Assembly (NCBI GenBank): GCA_009602735.1
Contig: WELA01003661.1
Span: forward strand, 1-24,562
Length of the DNA: 24,562 nucleotides
From: Mesotaenium endlicherianum
Lineage: Eukaryota; Streptophyta; Zygnematophyceae; Zygnematales; Mesotaeniaceae
Direction of reading: 5' to 3'
Numbering within the stretch: position 1 is the stretch's first letter; the number at the start of each line of letters is the position of its first letter. The notes under the pieces were generated by a model that saw nothing but the letters and a program-made list of their open reading frames with translations, was not told the DNA's origin and made no database searches. Made by a program: the position numbers and the translations under genes. This document shows, in pieces, positions 1 through 8,640 of the stretch.

Positions 1-1
1 C

Positions 2-2155
2 CTCGGGTTGGCTAACTACTATAGGAGATTTATTGAGAACTATTCCACAAAGGCCAGTAAACTGACTGACCTTACTAGGAAAGACATCGGGTATGTGTGG
101 GGGGAAGAGCAGCAGGCGGCCTTCCAGACCCTTAAGGATGCCCTTTGTTCTGCCCCAGTGCTAGCCGTGTATGACCCCAGCAAACCGGTGCAGGTGGTTA
201 CTGATGCCTCTGATTTTGCCATGGGTGCTATTTTGTTGCAGCCTGCTGACAAAACCACAAAGGATGGTAAGGTACGGCAGGAGTGGCATCCTGTGTTGTA
301 TGAGTCTATGAAATTTAATCCAGCGGAGATTAATTACTCAGTGCATGATAAAGAGCTGCTAGCTATCATTCATGTACTCAAACAGTGGAGAGCATACTTA
401 CATGGTAAAGCTTTTAAGGTGATTACAGATCATCTAGCTCTGACCCACTTTCAGAAGAAGTCCAAGCTGTCGAGGAGGGAGAACCGCTGGAGCCAGATGC
501 TGGAGCAGTTCCAAGTCCAGATCGACTACAAACCAGGGAAGTTGAATCCTGCTGATGCACTCTCTAGAAGACCTGACTTGCAAGAAAGGAACTTTAGTCA
601 GCATGCTGTAGATAAAGTCCTGTGTGCACTCACTTCACTAAAGGTGAAAAAGTCCTTCCTTGAACAACTTAGGAAAGCCTACCTTTCTGACCCAACATTT
701 GAGCCCAGCCCCACTACTGGTGTGTGTCGTGCTACTGCACTCGGGTATAAGCTCAAGGGAGGGGTCTGGGTGACTGAAACCACTTCAGGCAGGCTGAAGC
801 TGGTCATTCCTAATAATTTGGAAATAAGGTCTCTCTTACTGAGTCAAGCTCATGACAGTCTCCTGGGTGGACATTTGGGGCAGGCCAAAACTGTTGGCAA
901 ACTGGCAAAACATTATCATTGGGAGGGGTTACCCCGGGAGGTCTTGAAATATGTCAAGTCCTGTGACCAGTGTCAGAGAAATAAGTCTCGGCACACACCA
1001 CCCGGAGGTCTCTTGCAACCGCTACCCATCCCAGCGGGACGCTGGGAAACTATATCCATGGACTGGGTGGTCTCACTACCAAGAACTGCCAACGGGCATG
1101 ATTCAATACTGGTAGTCGTGGATAAACTGACAAAAATGGTCATTTTTATCCCCACAACTGTCAAAGTGACTGCACTCGAAACAGCGAGACAGTTTTACAA
1201 CCATGTAGTATGCCAACATGGGCTCCCTTCTAATATCATCTCAGACAGAGACTCAAAATTCACCTCTAAGTTCTGGAGAGCTTTAATGGGGTTAATGGGA
1301 GTCAAACAGCTGCTCAGCACAGCAAACCACCCTCAGACTGATGGGCAGACTGAAAGAACTAACCGAGTTCTGCAGGAGGTGCTGAGAGCATATATTAACC
1401 AAAAACAAGATAATTGGGATGACCTGTTGCCTCAAATTCAGTTTGCGGTCAACAGTGCGGTGCACGCGTCAACGGGCAAAACTCCTTTTGAACTCAGCCT
1501 GGGTAGAGTCCCTAAGTCTCCTCTAGATGTGCTAGGGGAATCTTTAACTCACCCTGAAGGGATTGACAACCCGGTCTCCCTCCAGTTAACTCAGGAGTTT
1601 GCTGACACCCTGTCAGAAGTCCAACGAAACTTGCACACGGCCCAAGAAAACCAACAAAAATACGCTAATCAACACCGTCGGGAACTGACATTTTCCAAGG
1701 GGGATTTAGTCAAACTGCATTCTCAGCACCTGTACCTCCCTGGTGTGGTCAAGAAAAAGCTTGGCCCTGTCTGGGTCGGTCCATATTCGGTGGTCCGTCG
1801 TGTCGGTCAGAATGCTTACAAACTGAACATGTCAGCTGAATACAAGGGGCACCCGGTCTTTAATGTCTCCTTCCTGGAACCGTACATCAAAGGTGATACA
1901 CTGTTCACAGGTCGGTTCCCTGTCCAACCGGGACCGGTCCCCGCTGTCCGGGACGGCGACCCTGAGGAATATGAGGTCGATGAGATTTTAGACGCTCGCT
2001 CGGTCCGTCGATCGTCTAAATATGTCATGAAATACCTCATTCGATGGAAGGGTTACGATGCCTCTGGGGACACTTGGGAGTTTAAGGACCACTTGACCAA
2101 TGCCAAAGGGGCGTTGACACGGTTCCACCTTCGGGCCGCTGGAGTCCCTCCATAA
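2..2155 (+). CDS. Element A Pol (Ty3/gypsy chromovirus): RT end, RNase H, integrase, chromodomain; 5' cut by window
   Basis: This is the C-terminal part of a Ty3/gypsy polyprotein, open to the window edge, so the true start lies upstream. Residues are counted from position 8. The first 40 residues match the RT connection region (LANYYRRFI). RNase H follows, with acidic residues in VTDASDFAMGA (about 65), DKELLA (about 115) and ITDH (about 141). The integrase zinc finger has H282, H289, C319 and C322. The catalytic core shows D352 (MDWVV), D413 (SDRDSKF) and E449 (TERTNR), a D-x60-D-x35-E arrangement. A GPY-type domain and a chromodomain (about 652-705, YLIRWKGY, TWE) follow. In chromoviruses the chromodomain is thought to guide integration to marked chromatin. 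The frame is uninterrupted and ends in TAA, so this copy may be young. Over the roughly 305 residues shared with element B I count 13 differences. Confidence 0.96.
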   Translation, partial: LGLANYYRRFIENYSTKASKLTDLTRKDIGYVWGEEQQAAFQTLKDALCSAPVLAVYDPSKPVQVVTDASDFAMGAILLQPADKTTKDGKVRQEWHPVLYESMKFNPAEINYSVHDKELLAIIHVLKQWRAYLHGKAFKVITDHLALTHFQKKSKLSRRENRWSQMLEQFQVQIDYKPGKLNPADALSRRPDLQERNFSQHAVDKVLCALTSLKVKKSFLEQLRKAYLSDPTFEPSPTTGVCRATALGYKLKGGVWVTETTSGRLKLVIPNNLEIRSLLLSQAHDSLLGGHLGQAKTVGKLAKHYHWEGLPREVLKYVKSCDQCQRNKSRHTPPGGLLQPLPIPAGRWETISMDWVVSLPRTANGHDSILVVVDKLTKMVIFIPTTVKVTALETARQFYNHVVCQHGLPSNIISDRDSKFTSKFWRALMGLMGVKQLLSTANHPQTDGQTERTNRVLQEVLRAYINQKQDNWDDLLPQIQFAVNSAVHASTGKTPFELSLGRVPKSPLDVLGESLTHPEGIDNPVSLQLTQEFADTLSEVQRNLHTAQENQQKYANQHRRELTFSKGDLVKLHSQHLYLPGVVKKKLGPVWVGPYSVVRRVGQNAYKLNMSAEYKGHPVFNVSFLEPYIKGDTLFTGRFPVQPGPVPAVRDGDPEEYEVDEILDARSVRRSSKYVMKYLIRWKGYDASGDTWEFKDHLTNAKGALTRFHLRAAGVPP

Positions 2156-2422
2156 CTGTCATTTCAGTTGACACGGGAAGGTGACAGGCGGTCCTGTCTC
2201 CATTTAAGTTGGAGGGGAAAATATATGACAGTTAGTGAGCGAGAGCGATAAAAACACACTCATACGTTTATGTGTAGCGCATCGCAACTACGTCAACTTT
2301 TAGCAATCATCCTGTAAGGTAAACAGCAGCGAAGCCACTATACTAAATACTAACATACTTCCTGCAATCCCTATGACAAAGGTCCATATCCTACTAACTT
2401 GTGCCCTGGTTACATGTGCAGG
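2156..2422 (+). other. Element A non-coding spacer between pol and second ORF, with hairpin and purine tract
   Basis: No ORF here looks real. Just after pol there is a perfect 6-bp hairpin, GACAGGCGGTCCTGTC (2183-2198). It is followed by a purine-rich tract AAGTTGGAGGGGAAAA (about 2206-2221) and then TGACAGTTAG. The same order (hairpin, AAGTTGGAGG, TGACAGTTAG) follows pol in element B. A related hairpin plus AAGTTGGAGGG pair lies directly before the LTR. I infer that this is either a second plus-strand priming site or the relic of an older 3' end. No primer-binding site for a tRNA was recognised. Confidence 0.5.
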
Positions 2423-4099
2423 ATGGCGCCCACCACACAAAAGGAGGACAGAAAGCGCAAGGCAGAAGAAGCCAGGAGGACAATGGAGCAATACCAGAAG
2501 GAGCTGGCGGCGACGTCCCTCACCAGGAGAGAACAAGAAAGGGTCCGCAAACAACAAGAGGCGGCAGAAGAGGCACAGAGGAAGAAGGATCAGGAAGCGG
2601 AAAACCTCAGGAAGGCTGAGGAGGAGAGACAGAAGAAACAGCAAGAAGAAGCGGCAGCGGCAGAAGAGGAGAAAAGAAGAAAGATTGAAGCGGAGAGACA
2701 GAAGAGCTTGGCCACTTACAGGTATACTGTGGTGGGTGGCCAAAACTTCGATAACCTGAAGGAAGCATTGCTGGCAGCCCAGGAGATCAACAGGCTGGAA
2801 CAGACAACACTGCTACAGAAGGAAGGAGCTACGGCACTGGACAGGTACATCGAGACACACACCTGCGTGGTCCTTTACAAAGATTATGCTAAGATGGTGG
2901 GCTATACAGCAGACCAGGCCCGGTATCTCGCAGATGATTCAGAGGACAAGCCGGTCCCCATACCGGGAATAGTGGGAGATCAGAGACTCATCCGGATGGT
3001 GAGCATGCGGCTCGATAGCTTTAAGGATACGATATTCTACCTCACACTCCTGCCAGCTTACAATGAAGTTGAGAGAAGGAGCTGGGAGTACTTGGCCAGG
3101 GAAGCAGGACAGCAGATGTTCTCTCCCCACTGGTTCCCGTGTAAACTGAGGAAGGCTGAGCACGGACCCCAGTACTACCAGCAGCCAACAGACTGGAGGT
3201 GGATGACCGTCACAAATAAGAAGCAGGAGTGTGACCGAGCCCAACCGGATGACTTCCACTATGGCCTAGACGGCTATCTCATCCTACCACCTCACATTGC
3301 CCCTTGGGACCCCAGGCTGAATGGATGCCTGAGCAATATGAATGCAGAGACCAAGGAACATAGGAGGAGGGGAAGAGACTACTTCTCTAAGGGAAAGCAT
3401 GCCTTTGTCAAATGGGCAAAGAATGCAGGCCGGATAGATATCAGTAGGCTGAAGGCCAAGCAACCTCCAGCGCGCCCTAAGAAAGGGAGGTCGGTAGACT
3501 ACTCCATGTCTACTAGGGAGCAGGACGACTTAGTGGACGAGACCCCTACTCTCTCCGAGGAGGAGGATGAGGAGGATGAGGAAGAAGAACAAGGCAGAGG
3601 AGAAGCATCAGCAGCAGGTACTCAGGATACCCAGGGACAGGCAGTGGCACTTCCTAAAGAACCACGATCAGGTGTGTGGAATGTGATCCCCGTTATGGCG
3701 ACAACTGGACCCCGCGCTCGCTCCCCCAGCCCACCTGCCCAAGCAGGGGAAGAAGCTGATCTGACTGTACTGGGCAGCAGACACAGACAGAAATCCCCAG
3801 AGGACAGGGGTGCCAGAAGAGGGACACGCGGGTGGGCCAGAGGTATGCCAGCCTCCCCCTCCGCTCAGGGGCATGTACCTCTAGCCAATGTATTTCAGCA
3901 TCCTACTGGAATGCCTGTCTATGTGGGCATCAACACCCAAGTGGTTGAAGAGCAGGCTACCATCCTTCGTTCTCCTCGAGGTCCAACTTTAGAGCAAACC
4001 GGGTTCTTTAGAAGGCCAGCTGACAGACCTAGAGGGCTGTCCAGATCTAGGTCCAGATCTCCGTCCCCTGATCCTGAAGCCCCAGGAACCACCCCTTAA
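2423..4099 (+). CDS. Element A second ORF: coiled-coil, acidic, SR-tailed protein of unknown function
   Basis: I do not recognise a named family. The start chosen is the ATG at 2423, because the element B homologue begins at the equivalent AGG-ATG site; an in-frame ATG also exists at 2414. The product is about 558 residues. Roughly residues 5-95 are a highly charged coiled coil (Glu/Lys/Arg/Gln/Ala). A conserved globular part follows, with the shared motifs YRYTV, NEVERRSWE, PTDWRWMT and LPPHIA.WDPRL. Next come an acidic Glu/Asp run, a conserved stretch (MPASPS..GHVPLA, then HPTGMPVYV), and a Ser-Arg tail. I saw no CCHC knuckle, protease motif, signal peptide or membrane segment. It could be a displaced Gag or an extra 3' ORF like those of some plant Ty3 elements. 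It lies after pol and directly before the purine tract and LTR, and it ends in TAA. Confidence 0.8.
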   Translation: MAPTTQKEDRKRKAEEARRTMEQYQKELAATSLTRREQERVRKQQEAAEEAQRKKDQEAENLRKAEEERQKKQQEEAAAAEEEKRRKIEAERQKSLATYRYTVVGGQNFDNLKEALLAAQEINRLEQTTLLQKEGATALDRYIETHTCVVLYKDYAKMVGYTADQARYLADDSEDKPVPIPGIVGDQRLIRMVSMRLDSFKDTIFYLTLLPAYNEVERRSWEYLAREAGQQMFSPHWFPCKLRKAEHGPQYYQQPTDWRWMTVTNKKQECDRAQPDDFHYGLDGYLILPPHIAPWDPRLNGCLSNMNAETKEHRRRGRDYFSKGKHAFVKWAKNAGRIDISRLKAKQPPARPKKGRSVDYSMSTREQDDLVDETPTLSEEEDEEDEEEEQGRGEASAAGTQDTQGQAVALPKEPRSGVWNVIPVMATTGPRARSPSPPAQAGEEADLTVLGSRHRQKSPEDRGARRGTRGWARGMPASPSAQGHVPLANVFQHPTGMPVYVGINTQVVEEQATILRSPRGPTLEQTGFFRRPADRPRGLSRSRSRSPSPDPEAPGTTP

Positions 4100-4177
4100 G
4101 GTGACAGGCTGAAAAGATAGTCAGTAAGGGAGGCTGGTCAGGGTCAGTTTCTTTATTTAAAGCTTTTGCAGTTTAAT

Positions 4178-4194
4178 GTTGTCGAGGCGACAAC
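4178..4194 (+). other. Conserved hairpin upstream of the LTR (element A)
   Basis: GTTGTCGAGGCGACAAC is a perfect 7-bp stem with a 3-base loop. It lies between the second ORF and the purine tract. Element B has GTTGTCGAGGTGACAAC, where the one change gives a G-U pair, so the RNA stem is kept. It may be an RNA signal near the 3' end of the genomic transcript; that role is inferred. Confidence 0.5.
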
Positions 4195-4198
4195 AAGT

Positions 4199-4212
4199 TA
4201 AGTTGGAGGGAT
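4199..4212 (+). promoter_or_regulatory. Polypurine tract of element A
   Basis: The tract AAGTTGGAGGGAT directly abuts the TG that begins the LTR, as expected for the plus-strand primer of an LTR retrotransposon. The same tract sits at the same place beside the LTR of element B. Confidence 0.7.
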
Positions 4213-4957
4213 TGTAATGAATCAGTATATTAGTAGATATAATATTCATTTAAATATAATAGTTAATTTAGTTCAGCCTGCTGAACTTTAGTTAGTAGTC
4301 AGTCTGCTGAACTTTAGTTAATAATCAGTCTGCTGGACTTTACATAATTATCAGTTTAATGACTCGGCCAAAAGCAGCAGGCTGAAGTCAACTTAAGTCA
4401 GCTTGCTGACACATTCTTTGACAGCCAGCTGACTTCCGTACTCGGTAGCAGCGAACTGCCTCGATATGCATCTAAGTGTGATATGCTAGATGAATGGCCA
4501 GATGACATCCCTATGATGGATGGCTATTCGGGATGATGGGAGATGGCGGTGGATTTGGTTAACCGAGGTCCTACCAACGTGGTTAACTCCCGGGTAGGCG
4601 GTGCCATCGCACTGACCGTTGAACAGTAAACTCATTCCATGTACATATGCTAGGCATTGCTCTCGAGTTCGGCATTCGGAAACGAGGCCAACTCTCTTGT
4701 ACAGCTTACTGAGAGAGATCTGAATCCAAGGCGAGAAGCCATTGATACGCACTGTCTTCTAACCTTGCTTATGTATGAGTTTACTGATTTGCATTATCGA
4801 TGCTAGTTTACTCTCATTTGACTGACGAGTAGTATTCCCTGCTAGTGTATTGTCCTTTGCCGTTTAACGAGTTAACGGAAATACCATAAAGATTACTTGC
4901 TGATATAAAGATCTTTATTAATTGTTAATCGCGTATTTGGTAAGTCGATTCATTTCA
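4213..4957 (+). repeat. 3' LTR of element A (745 bp)
   Basis: It starts TGTAATGAATC and ends GATTCATTTCA, giving TG...CA ends and short inverted termini. Two further copies lie in the window: 14898-15618 in the same orientation and 20851-21572 inverted. This copy is longer, partly because a segment containing CTGAACTTTAGTTA occurs twice (about 4278-4330). A TATA-like ATATAAAG lies near 4900. The inner neighbour is a purine tract. The outer neighbour is the truncated integrase of element C, and the flanking bases CTCAC (4958-4962) should be one half of its target duplication. Confidence 0.85.
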
Positions 4958-5343
4958 CTCACCCGGTCGCAAAGAGTGCAGCTGCTGACGATGTTGGCGA
5001 CGACCTTAGTCATGCCGTACCACCAGTACTCAGCCTGGAGGAGGCTAAGAGTGCGCTTAACACCAAAGTGTCCAAGCGTCTCGTGCACACGTCGCACCAG
5101 CTGGCTGCGTATAGCAAGCTCAGGAACCACCAAGACGGAGCCGTCCGCCATCACTTGCCGCATGCGCCCCTCCATGAAGACGAAGTCCCGGTTGCGCTTG
5201 AGGATGAGGTCGTGCTCGCGTGCACTTATGCCTGGGGCCAACTCCATGGCCATGACGTACTGCAGCACTGGGGTGTTGTCCCACATGTTCTCTGGTTTGC
5301 GCTGCCAGCTATCCTGCTCCTTCGCTGCTGCCAGTGCCAGTCG
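4958..5343 (-). pseudogene. Element C integrase zinc-binding domain, truncated by LTR of A
   Basis: This continues the RNase H reading frame after a TGA at 5344-5346. It contains an HHCC zinc-binding domain: HETLGH gives the two histidines and CTLC the two cysteines, with YWW between, typical of Ty3/gypsy integrases. The frame then runs across the junction into LTR sequence and stops at 4918, so the D,D-E catalytic core is absent. The missing part should lie beyond the 5' LTR of element A, outside the window, if A inserted here. Confidence 0.85.
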
Positions 5344-5829
5344 TCAAGTGGTGACGGTCACCATGTCTAGGGTAGTGAGCCTTGCGGGCCGCACGTCGCC
5401 GTCAACGGTGAAGGCCAGGAACGCTGCCGCGTGCCAGGCCACTGGCTCATCCTCATTGTGGCGGGCTGCTGTGAGGTCCCTTGAAGAGGGCAAGGGGTTG
5501 CGGCTGAGGCCGTCGGCATCCAGGCTTGTCGACCATAGACGATGATGCACGTCGAAGGTGTACTCCTGCAAGATGAGCGCCCACCGTGCATACTTGCCTG
5601 TTAGGTGTTCCGACGTCATGAGCCACTTGAGTGGCTGATGGTCGGTGACCAAGCGGAAGTGGGTGCCGTAGAGATAGTGCCTAAAATGCACAATCGCCCA
5701 TACAGCTGCCAGGCACTCCCCCTCATAAGAGCCGTAGTTGCCCTCAGCACGGTTGTTGCTGCAGCTGGCGTACGCCACCACATGCTGGAAGCCGTCATGC
5801 TCCTGCACCGGCACTGCTCCAAGCTCTGC
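5344..5829 (-). pseudogene. Element C RNase H domain
   Basis: It lies in the same frame as the RT end and the integrase fragment. Key acidic residues are visible: D in HTDWS (just upstream of the TAG at 5830-5832), E in YEGECLAA and D in VTDHQPLKWL. The motif LDADGLSRNP near its end is the conserved tether motif following RNase H in Ty3/gypsy Pol. A TAG interrupts it directly after HTDWS, and a TGA closes it at 5344-5346. Both stops are one C-to-T change from CAG or CGA. It would degrade the RNA strand of the RNA:DNA hybrid in reverse transcription. As it stands it cannot be made as part of one Pol protein without readthrough. Confidence 0.85.
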
Positions 5830-6582
5830 CTACGACCAGTCAGTGTGGAGGATGAAGGGCTTCGGATAGTCAGGCCGCCGAAGTACTGGGGCGCTCACCA
5901 ATAGCTCCTTGAGCTTGTCAAACGCCGCCTGCTGCTCTGGTCCCCATACGTAGGCAACGCCCTTGCGTAGCAAATCGTTCAGCGGCTTGGCCAACTCGCT
6001 GAACCCAAGCACAAAGCGATAATAGTAGTTGGCGATGCCAAGGAAGGCCCTTAGCTGCGAGAGTTTGGTCGATGGCGAGATGCCAGTGATGGCCAAGATC
6101 TTGGCCAGCTGAGGGGCCAGACCAGTGGAACACAGGAGATGCTCGAGGTACTCCACCTCTCGGGTTCCAAAGGTGCACTTGCTTGGATGACACTTGAGCC
6201 CACGGCCTCCAAGCGGTCTAGGACTGCAATGATGTGCGCCACGTGCTCCTCAAGCGTCTCACTAAAGACGAGCACGTCATCGATGTAGCACCGGGCAAAG
6301 GAGAGCCCTGCCAACTCCTTATCCATGACTCGCTAGAAGGTGGCAAGAACGTTCTTCAAGCCGAAGGGCATAATCCCTCCATTCGTAGAGACGCTGCGAC
6401 CCCCAGAAAGCCATGTTGTGCTGGTCCTCCTCTGCGATGGGTATTTGGTTGAAGCCCTGCCTCAAATCCAGCACCGAGAACCAAGTACAAGCGCTGATGT
6501 TGTTTAAGATCTTGTCAGGGGTCAGCATAAGATATCTGTCTTGCCCAGTGACCTCGTTAAGCTTACGATAGTCATCGCACAT
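5830..6582 (-). pseudogene. Element C reverse transcriptase palm and thumb, frameshifted
   Basis: RT motifs are spread over three frame segments. The first (6582-6361) has CDDYRKLNEVT, the catalytic-aspartate motif FSVLDLRQGFNQI and the AFWG motif. A shift near 6361 leads to MPFGLKN, then an in-frame TAG at 6333-6335 exactly where Ty3 RTs have Gln (ATF-stop-RVMD), then the catalytic YIDD in CYIDDVLVFSE. A further shift near 6208 leads to LKCHPSKCTFG, EYLEHLLCSTG and FLGIANYYYRF, the RT thumb and connection. Every expected block is present in order, so the gene was complete before decay. It is far too damaged to encode an active enzyme. Confidence 0.9.
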
Positions 6583-8085
6583 CCCTTCTTAAACGAGTTG
6601 CCTGAGGCGTCCTTCTTAGCTGGCATGACTGTGGGCGCTGCATAGGTGGAGGCGGACACACAAATGAGCTGACACTCCTCTAGCTTGCCTGTTTGCGTGC
6701 TAATCAGGTCGTCCTCAAAGTGGCTGTAGCGATAGCGCTTCTGGACGATGGGCACGTCTGTCTGGAGGGGAATCCTCATAGGGTTGCCCATGTAGCGCCC
6801 AAGATCGTGCCTGCCGCTGGCAAAGCTGGCACTGCGCCGTGCATCCAGCAATGCCGTCACCTGAGCAGCCTGTGCCTCAGTGAAAGTACCCCCCAGCTTC
6901 CAAGTAGGGGCAGCTGGTGGTGGCTTCTGTGCTGCAGCTGGCGCCTCCTGCCCTGCTGCTGGCGTGGTCTGTCGGGTTGCAGGCGTCACCTGCCTTGCAG
7001 CTGGCTGCGGTTGGCCTACCTTGGGTGCCTCCTCCTTGACAGCTGCTGCCAGCTGCCCAGCACCACCTGTTGGCGACTGAGAGCGTGGAAAAAGAAATGG
7101 GGAACAAAACTCCCTGGGTTGCTGTGAGGACTCCTGTTCTCTCCTTTTCCCCCCCAGAGAACGAGAATGAGGAACAGGACGCGGCACAGGCGGCTGCCGA
7201 GAAGTAGAACCCGCCCGCTGGGAATGCCAAGTCGTACCAGGCGGGGCGTTGTTGCCGTCGGAATCACGGTCCATGGCGTCGTAAGACTGGTATATCTTAG
7301 GATGACGAGCATAAGCGTAGAGGGGAGTTAGGGCCGACGTCTGTAATAGGATCCACGTCAAGACGTTGGCGTCAATAGCCTGGCCAAGGAGACGCACGCG
7401 GTTGACCTCGATGATGTCGTCCACCTGTGTGAGGTGCGGAGGGAAGCGCATCGCAAGCTCCATCTCCACGGCACGGGGCCGCTGGAACATGACGGTCTTG
7501 AGGTCAATGATCATGCCGCGCTGGTCCCCCATGTAGGTTGCGCTGTCGTAGCGACTCACGAATGTAGGGAGCGCACTCGTGACGTCGTAAAGGACCTTAC
7601 ACTGGGCCTGAGAAGGATGCGGAAGGGCGACCATTTGCTGGGCCAAGCGCACGACTTTGAGGATGGAGTCAACGTTGCGCGGGTGGCGTGGGTGTGCGGC
7701 CGCCAATGCCTCTAGCGTGCCTGGCATGGCCAGGTTGATGAAGTAAGCACGCACGCGGTGCGCAAAGGAGCCAATCTGGGCAGCGTTGATGACAGCCTCA
7801 CGGCCAACGTAGCTGTTGCAGAGGGCAAAGTCGGCGCTAACGTTGGGCCGAGAATCGTGGCGTACAGCCACGTTCTCTAACACCCACGCGAGCGTGTGAG
7901 GCGGTTGGCGGTCCTCAACCATGTTGAGGACGCGGAGCAGATGCCAAAACAGGGCCGTACGAGGGTCAGCGAGCGCGCCTCCTTGTCCCGCAATGGAGAA
8001 GCCCTGGCACTCCCAACCAGCAATGATTAGGTCAATGGGCCCCAGGCGTGTGATGTGCTCGGCGGTGATGTCACGGATGTCCATG
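6583..8085 (-). pseudogene. Element C DNMT C-terminal half (motifs IV-X), linker and RT N-terminus
   Basis: Residues count from the ATG at 8084. C5-methyltransferase motifs appear in order: IV, AGWECQGFSIAG with the catalytic Cys26 in a WECQ context instead of the usual PCQ; VI, ENV with E70; VIII, SFAHRVRAYFIN with R110 and R112; IX, RPRAVEMELAMRFPP (about 202-216); X, RLLGQAIDANV (about 231-241). A Pro/Ala/Gln-rich linker (about 280-395) joins it to the start of an RT (MRIPLQ, then QKRYRYS, AAPTVMPAKKD). The frame shifts at about 6583, where the RT continues as MCDDYRKLN. Motifs I-II are missing here and are found at 17292-17832, beyond the hAT insertion. The enzyme type would methylate cytosine in DNA. 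The Glu-for-Pro change leaves activity uncertain. Confidence 0.88.
8078..8085. repeat. hAT target-site duplication, left copy
   Basis: TGTCCATG directly precedes the hAT terminus at 8086 and recurs at 17292-17299 directly after the other terminus. Eight base pairs is the family-typical duplication length for hAT. Confidence 0.85.
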
Positions 8086-8102
8086 CAAGGTTACGCCGTT
8101 CG
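8086..8102 (+). repeat. hAT left terminal inverted repeat
   Basis: CAAGGTTACGCCGTTCG matches the inverted right end at 13 of 17 positions. The core ACGCCGTT is identical at both ends. Confidence 0.8.
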
Positions 8103-8220
8103 ATTGTTCGCTTAGTTTGCCAAGTGCGCAACTTCGCTTAGTACGGTGTTCAAAAAAAAGCTTAGTTCGCCTAGTGCGCCAAGTCACGACGGCGTCGACG
8201 TCATGTAGCTCCGACGTTGA
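8103..8220. repeat. hAT left subterminal repeats
   Basis: Short direct repeats of the type TTCGCTTAGTTYG occur several times (about 8107, 8132 and 8158 as variants). They recur near the right end at 17213-17256 in the same orientation. Subterminal repeats are usual transposase binding sites in hAT elements. The rest of this stretch is non-coding. Confidence 0.5.
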
Positions 8221-8567
8221 CGTCCCATGTCGGTGGCACTTGTAAAAGTACTACGTCGTGTCAGACGGTTTTTCTCGTTGAAAATGGTTAGGTTTTCTTT
8301 TCATGCGCTTTCGGAAGTCTTCGTTGCCGGCTGTGCAGCAACGAGTCTCGAAAAGAGATTTTATTCTTGACATTCACTCCGGACGTAAGCGGATGGGTGT
8401 GAACTTTTGCCACTGGTTCCAGGGGGTGTTGACATACCAAAGTGCCACACAGATTTCTACGGCTCATTGACTTTGACGTAACATTATTAACAAAGCTGCT
8501 CTACATAGTATTTTCGTTTGACAAAAACTACTGCTGTTGTCTGACAAGATTGGGCGCCAATGATGCA

Positions 8568-8640
8568 AGAAGACGGGCTTGAACCCCCGCCTCCGGCTGC
8601 GGATAGCGCAGCGTTACCAAAGGGCCATAGAGTGGTCTTT
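8568..8640 (-). other. tRNA-like sequence with A-box and B-box
   Basis: On the minus strand TGGCCCTTTGG (8627-8617) resembles a Pol III A-box and GGTTCAAGCCC (8585-8575) a B-box, 42 bases apart, close to tRNA spacing. Between them GCTGC/GCAGC (8612-8596) forms a 5-bp stem with a 7-base loop. The acceptor stem does not pair, the T-stem has a mismatch and loop position 33 is not T, so this is not a working tRNA gene. A tRNA-derived SINE head or a tRNA relic is possible. Confidence 0.25.

Noticed and set aside
2300..2743. Minus-strand Leu/Phe-rich ORF with membrane-like segments
   Set aside because: It is the antisense of the Lys/Glu-rich coiled-coil coding region of the second ORF, which always yields Leu/Phe runs.
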